Source: a virus. Taken from it: a stretch of DNA of 60,369 nt. Position 1 is the first letter of the stretch; each line of letters starts with the position of its first letter. Where the stretch lies: IMG/VR virus record IMGVR_UViG_3300037963_002318, positions 1 to 60,369 of that record. One strand, written 5' to 3'. A program made the position numbers and the translations under genes. This document shows positions 7,949-15,145 of this stretch, in pieces. Below the pieces are notes generated by a model, which saw only the letters and a list, made by a program, of their open reading frames with translations, did not search any database and was not told the DNA's origin.

Positions 7949-8755
7949 ATGAAGATACCGAGGGATTTATTGTTACAGTTGCTTGGAGTTACCAAGCGTG
8001 AGCAGACCATTAACGGCAAAGCACAGGCTCAAGTAACAGGTTGCGTCTTGACTCTTGGTGACAAGAGACTATCCACCACAAGTATAGTGAAGGATGGTAA
8101 AACCAGCCTATCGAGATTCTCATTCACTTGTGATGACGACAGTGAAAGCACTATCCCTGTCCCCGATATTGATAGGCTCATGGGAGTTTTGAAGTATCAC
8201 GGCGAGGTAGTTAAGTTATCATATGATAATGAAACTTCTAAGGTGTTAATCAAATCTAAGTCCAAGCAGACTACGCTTGTTGGTGGACTATCCGCCAAAG
8301 CGTTCCCTAACAGTCAGCAGAACCTTTTGGAGTGGCATAAGGCCAGTATTGAAAGGGCCGCACAGATTAAGGGTAGTAGTTATGTGATGGCTAACGGAGA
8401 AACCCGTTCACCATTTACTACTATCACTGTCGGCAGTGAAGTTTTGCATGACGCACTAAGGTGTGATGGGATGAATGGGCAGAAGTTGAATAGATACACA
8501 TTCACTTTGAAGGATGGTGATGTTGTAGTCACAGTGGGCGACCACTTCAAGGGACTAACTGAAACAACTATCGCCACCGGCTACTCAGATGATAACTTCG
8601 AGGCCGTCTTTGAGGGCGGTCTTGAGAATATACTCAAGTATTACAAGGGTAATGTCAGCCTATCATTCTTGGATTTCAAGAATGAGGGCCAAGGCACTCG
8701 CTTGATTATGTCCTTTGACAACGGTGACTGGGTATTCCAAGCGGGGGTCTTGTGA
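7949..8755 (+). CDS. pcn: DNA polymerase sliding clamp, PCNA-like
   Basis: 268 residues, near PCNA length. The sequence repeats the clamp pattern of alternating strands with two long helices. A helix-strand unit (IPVPDIDRLMGVLKYHGEVV, about residues 69-88) occupies the place of the inter-domain region, and the C-terminus ends in a strand (GDWVFQAGVL). Divergent from cellular PCNA, so the call also rests on its position between RFC and PolB. It would encircle DNA as a ring and tether PolB and nucleases. Confidence 0.75.
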   Translation: MKIPRDLLLQLLGVTKREQTINGKAQAQVTGCVLTLGDKRLSTTSIVKDGKTSLSRFSFTCDDDSESTIPVPDIDRLMGVLKYHGEVVKLSYDNETSKVLIKSKSKQTTLVGGLSAKAFPNSQQNLLEWHKASIERAAQIKGSSYVMANGETRSPFTTITVGSEVLHDALRCDGMNGQKLNRYTFTLKDGDVVVTVGDHFKGLTETTIATGYSDDNFEAVFEGGLENILKYYKGNVSLSFLDFKNEGQGTRLIMSFDNGDWVFQAGVL

Positions 8756-9093
8756 TGGTTGGGTTAAAGTATAGCACACCTAGGGGTGTGTCATTCCGTG
8801 AATACGAGGAGATGTTGGCGACTGGTCGTTACGGTGAGTTTATCACACGCAAGAAGCGTAACAAACGCATTAGGCAGTTGGTGTCAGCAGTTATCTTTTT
8901 TGATATGGATATAGGCGAGGAATGCACCATAGAACATATGATAAATCACGCATGGAAATACAATCCCATAGGCCCGAGTGCTATGGCACTATCTCCTCAA
9001 CAGTTTGGTTCATTATTGGGCACTATGATTAGATATGATATTGTTAGCAAGCGTGTTGAGAACAACAAGAGTTACTACAAGAGGTTGGTATAA
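8755..9093 (+). CDS. Small winged-helix-like protein, paralogue 4
   Basis: 112 residues from ATG 8755. The C-terminal half (SPQQFGSLLGTMIRYDIVSK followed by a Tyr-rich strand) resembles the small winged-helix family at 1473, 2373 and 4210. An N-terminal extension (SFREYEEMLATGRYGEF) is extra. A DNA-binding role is inferred. It overlaps the clamp stop by one base. Confidence 0.45.
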   Translation: MVGLKYSTPRGVSFREYEEMLATGRYGEFITRKKRNKRIRQLVSAVIFFDMDIGEECTIEHMINHAWKYNPIGPSAMALSPQQFGSLLGTMIRYDIVSKRVENNKSYYKRLV

Positions 9094-9311
9094 TGAAATG
9101 CAGTAAATGTGGACATGAAGAAGTTGTTGAAGTGAAGGAGGATTACCGGTTCGCTACTTGGTTACATCAAGAATATGTAGTCAAGCGTAGGTCTATGGAG
9201 AGCATAGCCAAAGAACAGGGAGTTACTCCTACTACGATTAACAATTGGCTCAAGCGATTTGGCTTGCCAACAAGAGGTCGTGGTGTCCGTTCCGGCTTGT
9301 TTGACATTTGA
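9093..9311 (+). CDS. Small zinc-knuckle/HTH protein
   Basis: 72 residues. CSKCGHEE at the N-terminus gives one CxxC, and residues 31-58 form a clear helix-turn-helix (RSMESIAKEQGVTPTTINNW) like those of resolvase or transposase HTH_23 domains. No catalytic domain follows, so it is more likely a small regulator than a transposase fragment. Last gene before the PolB promoter. Confidence 0.6.
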   Translation: MKCSKCGHEEVVEVKEDYRFATWLHQEYVVKRRSMESIAKEQGVTPTTINNWLKRFGLPTRGRGVRSGLFDI

Positions 9312-9328
9312 ATAATAGTGCTAACTAC

Positions 9329-9342
9329 TATATACTGGCGAG
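9329..9342 (+). promoter_or_regulatory. TATA promoter of polB
   Basis: TATATACTGGCGAG begins 28 bases before ATG 9357. This spacing predicts transcription starting at or within a few bases of the start codon, so the mRNA would be leaderless. It also argues against an in-frame upstream start at 9318, which would lie before the TATA box. Confidence 0.65.
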
Positions 9343-9356
9343 TCGTATTTAGTATT

Positions 9357-11603
9357 ATGCAAGTAACACATACAAGTGGTCGCAAGATTACTATACGAAG
9401 GCGTGACCCCGAGACTTTAGAGCGAATACAGGAGACTATTGAAACCTATCCATACTGCTTTGTGCCAACGGCTAAATTAACCGACACTTATGGTTTGGTT
9501 AGGACTGAGCCGGGTTATGAAGGAGTATATGGAACCGAATTGACTAAGGTTTATTTCAGAAATGAGTTTGACCGTAGGGATTGGGTTCGAGCAAACCACA
9601 CTTGGGAGGGCAATATATCTTTTGCTAACCAAGTATTGAATGATAGGACAAAGGACAATGAACCTTATCCTAACTATGAACACAGGGTATGGTATATTGA
9701 TGGCGAATGGAAAAAGGACTCCGAGGAAATCACAGTCCTTAGTGCATACGATTCCTATACCGGCAAGATGTTCACATGGGTTCAGCACCCCGACATTACG
9801 CCGGGCTACCATAGTAGTCTGCCCTGCAAGAATCACCCCGATGGTTTGACAGAAGTACATTTTGAAACACAAGTCAAAGCATTCGTCAATGAGCGTCAAC
9901 TGCTCGCTGATTTTGCGGCACACATGAAGAAGAATGACCCCGATATTCTAACCGGTTGGTATTTCGTGGATGCTGATGTATCAACTATCAGCACCCGCAT
10001 GAGGAAACTAGGGCTTGACCCACGCAAAATGTCACCGCACAATCAACATAACTACAAGTACGGTGTAACCGAAAAGCGTTGGACTCAACCTATCCCCGGC
10101 CGCACCTGTATTGATTTGATGATTGCGTTCAAGAAGTTATGGACTATCAAGAACGGCCAACTGGCGAGTCAGAAGTTGGATGATGTTGCGGAGTTTGTGC
10201 TGGGTGAACGCAAGGTTGAGTTGCCCGACGGGCACGACACCTATTACACTGATATAGGCACATATGTTGACTACAATAGACAAGATGTACGCCTGTTACC
10301 AAGATTAGATGAGGAGATAAACGCTATCAATTACTATACTTCACTGCAACACTTAGTCCAGTGTGACATAGAGACTGTTCCTATGACTACTGCGCCTGCT
10401 ACCAGTCTGTTCATACAGGATGAGGAGTTTGAAGGGCGCATTCCCGATGACCCACGCTTTGCTATGGTGCCATACCCCGGTGCTGATATACAACAACCGG
10501 AGCCGGGTCGCTATGAAAACATGGCAATTATGGACATCAAGGCCATGTATCACTCCAATGTCAAGTTGCATAACATTTCATGGGACACGCTGAGTGACGA
10601 TGGTAAAGACTGTGGTAACGGTAGCAAGTTTTTACAGGATAAACCCGGTCTGCTTGGTAGGGTCATGGATAAATTGACGGTTAAGCGTAATGAATACAAG
10701 GCTTTGATGAAAGCGGCTACCACTGATGCTGAGAAGCGCAAGTGGGATGCTATGCAATTTGCTACTAAGTCAATGGTTGCATCCCTATACGGTGTGTCCG
10801 GCGATTCAAAGTATGGTATGTATCACCCCGAGATTGCGGCGGCTATCACATACACAAGCAGACAAACACTATTCCGTCTGCGTGATGAGTGTAATGACCG
10901 TGGTTATCCTGTGCGATACGGCCACACAGACTCTATCTTTTGTGAAGTCCCTACACCCGAGGAGGGTATGAAGTTGGTTGAGCAAATCAACGAGTCTATG
11001 GCACCTATCGAAACCGAGTTTGAGAAGTGGTGCGAATCTATGATACTCAAGGCTAAGAATCGCTATGCTGGCAAGGTGACATGGACTGATGGTACCCACC
11101 ATGAACCACAGTATTATTACAAGGGGCTTGAATTGAAACAGGCTCGTATGCCAAAGGCCATGAAGGAGGCTATGGATGGCACACTAAGGGGTATTCTTGA
11201 CGGTAAAGGTCGTGAGGATATTGACGATTACTTGGCTGGACTAATCAAGGCTGGTAACGAAGGCGAGTTGGGAGAATCCCTTTTAATGAAAGGAAAATTA
11301 CGCAGACCTATTCACAAATACAAGAGCATTAGTGGTGCTATTGCTGGCGTGGTATGGGCTAAGGATAATCTCAACAGGGTCTATGAAGTGGATGAGCCGT
11401 TCTTGACGGCTATTGGTGCTGGTGGGCAATACTATGCCTTTGATAAGGTGGAGGACTTGGATGGTGTCGCTAAGATTGATTGGTCGGAGATGACTGAGCG
11501 ATTCATAGTCAACAAGGCTTGTGACATCTATGACTTGGTTAATTGGGACACTCAGCCCCTATGGAACGCTCATCGTGGCATTGGTAATGTTAGGTGGTTA
11601 TGA
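9357..11603 (+). CDS. polB: Family B DNA polymerase
   Basis: 748 residues. Exonuclease motif I is YIDGEW (D115, E117) and motif III is YNRQD. Polymerase motif A is DIKAMYHS (D393), motif B is KSMVASLYG, and KNRYAG marks the KxRY region before the thumb. Motif C reads YGHTDS (H523, D525) instead of the usual YGDTDS, and motif A has His where most have Pro. A C-terminal KGLELK segment is also typical of the family. It probably copies the genome with proofreading. The start is set by the TATA box 28 bases upstream. Confidence 0.92.
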   Translation: MQVTHTSGRKITIRRRDPETLERIQETIETYPYCFVPTAKLTDTYGLVRTEPGYEGVYGTELTKVYFRNEFDRRDWVRANHTWEGNISFANQVLNDRTKDNEPYPNYEHRVWYIDGEWKKDSEEITVLSAYDSYTGKMFTWVQHPDITPGYHSSLPCKNHPDGLTEVHFETQVKAFVNERQLLADFAAHMKKNDPDILTGWYFVDADVSTISTRMRKLGLDPRKMSPHNQHNYKYGVTEKRWTQPIPGRTCIDLMIAFKKLWTIKNGQLASQKLDDVAEFVLGERKVELPDGHDTYYTDIGTYVDYNRQDVRLLPRLDEEINAINYYTSLQHLVQCDIETVPMTTAPATSLFIQDEEFEGRIPDDPRFAMVPYPGADIQQPEPGRYENMAIMDIKAMYHSNVKLHNISWDTLSDDGKDCGNGSKFLQDKPGLLGRVMDKLTVKRNEYKALMKAATTDAEKRKWDAMQFATKSMVASLYGVSGDSKYGMYHPEIAAAITYTSRQTLFRLRDECNDRGYPVRYGHTDSIFCEVPTPEEGMKLVEQINESMAPIETEFEKWCESMILKAKNRYAGKVTWTDGTHHEPQYYYKGLELKQARMPKAMKEAMDGTLRGILDGKGREDIDDYLAGLIKAGNEGELGESLLMKGKLRRPIHKYKSISGAIAGVVWAKDNLNRVYEVDEPFLTAIGAGGQYYAFDKVEDLDGVAKIDWSEMTERFIVNKACDIYDLVNWDTQPLWNAHRGIGNVRWL

Positions 11604-11610
11604 TAACACA

Positions 11611-11624
11611 TATATACTGACGAA
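11611..11624 (+). promoter_or_regulatory. TATA promoter, TATATACTGACGAA type
   Basis: TATATACTGACGAA begins 29 bases before ATG 11640. It differs from the polB promoter mainly by A for G in CTGRCG. AGGTGAT just before the ATG could also serve as a ribosome site. Confidence 0.6.
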
Positions 11625-11639
11625 TACAAAGGTGATAAC

Positions 11640-11924
11640 ATGGCAGAAGAACCGAGAAAGCCTAAGAAGATGACAACACAACAACTGACCTACGCCGTTC
11701 ATTCGCTTGAACAGGCATTCAACAATATAGCCGCCGCTATCGGTAACGATATGGCACAGGTTATGAATGTCCTCGGCGGAATGCTAAGGCATTTGGATTT
11801 ACTGATAGACATTAAGTGTCCCGACTGTGGAACCGAATTAAGTCACCCTAAGATGGATGGGGTGCCTATGCCTTCAGAATGCCCGGCGTGTGGCGGAAAG
11901 TTGAACCTAGACGAAGAAGAATGA
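11640..11924 (+). CDS. Hypothetical protein with C-terminal zinc ribbon
   Basis: 94 residues. A Lys-rich start, a helical middle (about residues 15-58) and a C-terminal four-Cys ribbon: CPDCG (about 61-65) and CPACGG (about 83-88). The ribbon suggests nucleic-acid or protein contact. It has its own promoter and heads a group of genes that runs to the primase. Confidence 0.55.
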   Translation: MAEEPRKPKKMTTQQLTYAVHSLEQAFNNIAAAIGNDMAQVMNVLGGMLRHLDLLIDIKCPDCGTELSHPKMDGVPMPSECPACGGKLNLDEEE

Positions 11925-11953
11925 TTATTAAACAAACCGAGGGTGGATTAAAC

Positions 11954-12256
11954 ATGGCACGAATACTTGTTGTAACAGATGATGCGGAGATTATCTCCGA
12001 AGCACTTGCTACCTATGGTCGAAGAGATGTGTATATAGCACTAGATAACACAGTTGCTAACAAGCACAAAGCGGAGGCACTTGGGATTGATAGCAGATTA
12101 AATCTTGTTGGCTCCGATGCAGACCATGACCTATTCGACACCGTTCTTGGTGGCTCAAAGAAGTCCACTAAGAAATCCGCCCCAAAGAGCAAGAAGGAAT
12201 CACTTGCTAAAGAAGTTGAGGCGGTAGTAAATGAAGAGTCCAAAAAAGTACTCTAA
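11954..12256 (+). CDS. Small Rossmann-like protein with Lys-rich tail
   Basis: 100 residues. The N-terminal half alternates strand and helix (ARILVVTDDAEIISEALATY). The tail from about residue 62 is Ser/Lys-rich (KKSTKKSAPKSKKES), which could bind nucleic acid loosely. Start ATG 11954 was chosen for the GGGTGG 7 bases upstream. No catalytic motif was seen. It overlaps the nuclease gene by 26 bases. Confidence 0.45.
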   Translation: MARILVVTDDAEIISEALATYGRRDVYIALDNTVANKHKAEALGIDSRLNLVGSDADHDLFDTVLGGSKKSTKKSAPKSKKESLAKEVEAVVNEESKKVL

Positions 12257-13196
12257 GGAATGGTTCGCAATAGAAGGGCCGAATCACGGTCACTCTAACC
12301 CAATCAAAGCGTCTGCTAACGGATGGCCTGTTAGGTTATCTAAGTCGGCGTTTATGACCTATCTTGGTTGTCCCCGTAAATACTGGTGGAGTAATGTAGC
12401 CGAGATTCGCACACCGCAGAATCACTACATGGCTCATGGTACAGGAGTCCATAGGGCCTTAGAAAATCTATATGGCAATTGGAAAGAAGGATGGCACGAC
12501 GAAACCTTTGAAGAATTGGGTGTTGTTGATTGGGAGGATGGTTCAATCCACCAGCCTCATTTACAGTGGAATAAAGACCAACAACAGGTCTATTCTGATT
12601 CGCTAATTTCACTTTTTCAATTGGAAAATGAGAGATTAGAGCGTTGGGGCGAGGAACATTTTGCTCCTGTTGAGTTTGAAATTAAACATGTTGTTAATCA
12701 TCCCGATTCTAATTTCCTATTGGTCGGCAAGATTGACGGTGTTCATAGACACCCCAATGGCGGTCTTGTAATTACTGAATTGAAAACAGGAAAAGCAACT
12801 AAGGGCAAATTGACTAAGACTCGCAAGGAGTTATGTTTCTATCGCCATATGCTATCCCTATTAGGATTCGATGAGGCAGTGTATTTCTATTACCTGTTCC
12901 CCGAGGCTACTAACACCGACTTGTATCTCGAATTAGAGGGCAAGAAGGACACTGAAGTTTGGCTTGGTGAGAAGCAGGGTATGGCGGTGCTTGAGAAGGT
13001 ATCGAAGCGTTCAGTTAACGCTATGCACAAGTCCTTAGATAAGGCTATTGAGGGTATCAATGGCGACCTATGGGGTATGAAGTGGAATGACTACTTCTGC
13101 ACTGAATGGTGTGAGTTTTCAATGTCATGTGAAGGTCAAATGGTTGGGTTAGATGATGACCCAACACTTTCATATAGTGGAGAAGAAGAGTGGTAG
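12231..13196 (+). CDS. Cas4/RecB-like PD-(D/E)xK nuclease with Fe-S cysteines
   Basis: 321 residues. Catalytic residues stand in GKIDGV (D168) and ITELKTGK (E183, K185), with a downstream KELCFYRHM helix in the QxxxY place. One cysteine near the N-terminus (LGCPRKYWW, C47) and three at the C-terminus (C290, C294, C300) match the four-Cys iron-sulfur staple of Cas4 and AddB. Such enzymes are ssDNA exonucleases that make recombinogenic ends. No cas1/cas2 or CRISPR array is present, so a role in viral replication or recombination is most likely. Confidence 0.85.
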   Translation: MKSPKKYSKEWFAIEGPNHGHSNPIKASANGWPVRLSKSAFMTYLGCPRKYWWSNVAEIRTPQNHYMAHGTGVHRALENLYGNWKEGWHDETFEELGVVDWEDGSIHQPHLQWNKDQQQVYSDSLISLFQLENERLERWGEEHFAPVEFEIKHVVNHPDSNFLLVGKIDGVHRHPNGGLVITELKTGKATKGKLTKTRKELCFYRHMLSLLGFDEAVYFYYLFPEATNTDLYLELEGKKDTEVWLGEKQGMAVLEKVSKRSVNAMHKSLDKAIEGINGDLWGMKWNDYFCTEWCEFSMSCEGQMVGLDDDPTLSYSGEEEW

Positions 13197-13197
13197 T

Positions 13198-13389
13198 ATG
13201 ATGAGCGATAATGAGTGTCCGAAATGCGGTAGCATGATGTCCGAAGAATTAGCCTTTTTGGTGACAGGTCAAGTGAATGGCCCAAGAGCAACAATTAGGC
13301 TACTGGTTTGTGATGATTGCGGCCATACTATGAAAGGTGAAGATGATGACGAAGCAACTACTGACATACCCGAGGGAGATAGGTCTTAA
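13198..13389 (+). CDS. Small zinc-ribbon protein
   Basis: 63 residues from ATG 13198. CPKCGS near the N-terminus and CDDCGH about 33 residues later form a likely zinc ribbon with strands between; the tail is acidic. It overlaps the primase gene by 44 bases in another frame. Function unknown. Confidence 0.5.
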   Translation: MMSDNECPKCGSMMSEELAFLVTGQVNGPRATIRLLVCDDCGHTMKGEDDDEATTDIPEGDRS

Positions 13390-14380
13390 ACGGGCTATTG
13401 CTAAGAATGGTAGGACATATTCTGACTACCTTAGCAAAATGAGAAGCAAGACTTCTTGTTACACCAGCCTATATTCCTTCGCTAAGATGGACAATGATAA
13501 TAAACCGGACTACCGATATGCAGTGATAGACCGGGCGTGGTGGGATTTTGATGCGGGAGAACGGGGAGGAATCGAACAGGTCAAGCAAGATGTCGCCCAA
13601 CTCATCTCTAGGTTGGAGGGTGATGTTCGGGTCGTGGCGACTGGTCGAGGATTCCATGTCCACCAACTCTTCAACGAAAGTGTGGTCGGACAGGAGTACA
13701 GACTCCCCCTCGAACACTACCAAAGACGAAAGGCGAGGGGATTAGTTACGCTTGATGGCGTAGGTTTTCCCGAGAAGATGACTCGTATTCCTAACACATA
13801 CAATCCTAAGCGTGGTCGCTGGTGTGTAGTCATACCTACTGAGGAGTTTGTTAACAACCCTATGGGTTACGACATACCTACGATGCCTATGCGCTTAGAT
13901 AGAAAGCACCACCCCTTCGGTGAGGCAAATACAGGACTAGAGTCGTTTGATTTCCTTGCTTGGTGTGCTAATTATCAACCTATACAGGATGATTACACCT
14001 TTGCCGATAGTGTCACCCTTGACAGTGACACACTGACGGCAGGTTCAGTCCCGCTAATGCCATGCTTGGCAAGAGCAATACACCAAGACAAGCCTAATCA
14101 CCATGTTAGAGTCGCTTTGGTTCAACATATGGCAGATACTCTTAGGGACTTTGCAGACCCCGAGGCGATAAGCACCGAGCAAAAGCGTGAGATTGAGGAT
14201 GAGATATTCAACTTCGTCAAAGGTCTTGGTTGGTCTAACTGGAATGCTACTGCATCCCGCAAGGGGATTAAAAGCACGATGAAGTATAGGCGTGTCCCGT
14301 CATGCTCATGGTTTGTAGCCCGTGGTATGTGTGCTAAAAAATGCTGGAGATACGATGGTTCGACAGACATTCCCGAATGA
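13346..14380 (+). CDS. Archaeal-type primase: PriS-like catalytic domain with PriL-like C-terminus
   Basis: 344 residues. The archaeo-eukaryotic primase motifs are in order: WWDFDA (D67, D69), the histidine motif TGRGFHVHQ (H104, H106) and TRIPNTYNPKRGRW for the third motif. From about residue 235 a helical domain starts PCLARAI and ends with cysteines (CSWF, GMCAKKCW), the arrangement of the iron-sulfur PriL C-terminal domain. One chain may thus do both jobs. Start ATG 13346 has AGGTGA 5 bases upstream; GTG 13337 is possible. Confidence 0.85.
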   Translation: MTKQLLTYPREIGLKRAIAKNGRTYSDYLSKMRSKTSCYTSLYSFAKMDNDNKPDYRYAVIDRAWWDFDAGERGGIEQVKQDVAQLISRLEGDVRVVATGRGFHVHQLFNESVVGQEYRLPLEHYQRRKARGLVTLDGVGFPEKMTRIPNTYNPKRGRWCVVIPTEEFVNNPMGYDIPTMPMRLDRKHHPFGEANTGLESFDFLAWCANYQPIQDDYTFADSVTLDSDTLTAGSVPLMPCLARAIHQDKPNHHVRVALVQHMADTLRDFADPEAISTEQKREIEDEIFNFVKGLGWSNWNATASRKGIKSTMKYRRVPSCSWFVARGMCAKKCWRYDGSTDIPE

Positions 14381-14392
14381 GGTTAAATAACC
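14381..14392 (+). promoter_or_regulatory. Palindromic TATA-like element before the XPF gene
   Basis: GGTTAAATAACC is a perfect 12-base palindrome that contains a TATA-like TTAAATAA. It begins 33 bases before ATG 14414, suited to leaderless transcription. The symmetry would also suit a dimeric repressor. Confidence 0.45.
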
Positions 14393-14413
14393 AAAAGCAC
14401 CCAGCGTATAGTA

Positions 14414-15145
14414 ATGCTAGTAGTTGATGACCGAGAGAACGACCTTTTGATTCACAAACTCTATGCTTCTATGGGCCGCCATGATGAAGGCGGTCATGTC
14501 AAAGTCAAACGGCTACCTTCTGCCGACTATGTTATCGGAGAGATAGGGATAGAGGCTAAAGAGATAAATGACCTGTATCATTCAATCATGGGTCATGGTC
14601 GTTCTCGCACAATTATTGGGCAGTTGGTGGATTTACAGGAGTCGTTTGAGCGACCTATGCTGGTGGTCTATGGTACCAAGTTAAAGCCGTATCTGCCGGG
14701 CAGAAGACCCAATCGTGCCGAGATTGCTAAGGAGATGAAAAAGATGCAAGCGGTAATCAAGAAGTTTAAGCAAAACTTTGTGATTCAATTCCCAAACATT
14801 CAATTCATGGAGTTGTCAAGTATGGATGATATGGTGGATTGGTTATCATCTGTGCATCACAATCTGCGTATTAGACAGAAGCCTATATCTGAGCCTGCCG
14901 AAAGAACCCGCCGAAGCAATCGCAAGGTGGACTTGCGTGTTAGAGTCCTTGCCGCAATTGACGGCATCTCGGAGAGAGCCGCACACGATTTGTTAACCGA
15001 GTTTGGCTCTATCCCACGCCTACTGCGCTCTCGCACAAGCCAGCGAAAACTCATGGAGATAGAAGGTATAGGGCGTAAAAGAGCCAAGGCTATTTTATCC
15101 CTGCGTGAACGCTATCCCGACCAACCCGATTTAAGCACCGAATGA
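14414..15145 (+). CDS. XPF/ERCC4-type nuclease with helix-hairpin-helix domain
   Basis: 243 residues. The N-terminal nuclease has VDDREND (residues 4-10) and LPSADYVIGEIGIEAKEIND, where the usual ERK is EAK. The C-terminal part (about 176-235) holds two helix-hairpin-helix units, IDGISERAAHDLL and IEGIGRKRAKAIL. The family cuts branched or flapped DNA, so it probably resolves replication and recombination intermediates before packaging. Its 3' end overlaps the converging tail gene by 15 bases. Confidence 0.85.
   Translation: MLVVDDRENDLLIHKLYASMGRHDEGGHVKVKRLPSADYVIGEIGIEAKEINDLYHSIMGHGRSRTIIGQLVDLQESFERPMLVVYGTKLKPYLPGRRPNRAEIAKEMKKMQAVIKKFKQNFVIQFPNIQFMELSSMDDMVDWLSSVHHNLRIRQKPISEPAERTRRSNRKVDLRVRVLAAIDGISERAAHDLLTEFGSIPRLLRSRTSQRKLMEIEGIGRKRAKAILSLRERYPDQPDLSTE

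Noticed and set aside
9093-9311. Transposase or resolvase remnant
   Set aside because: The HTH resembles such families, but the gene is short, intact and tiled into the operon, with no catalytic domain or terminal repeats nearby.
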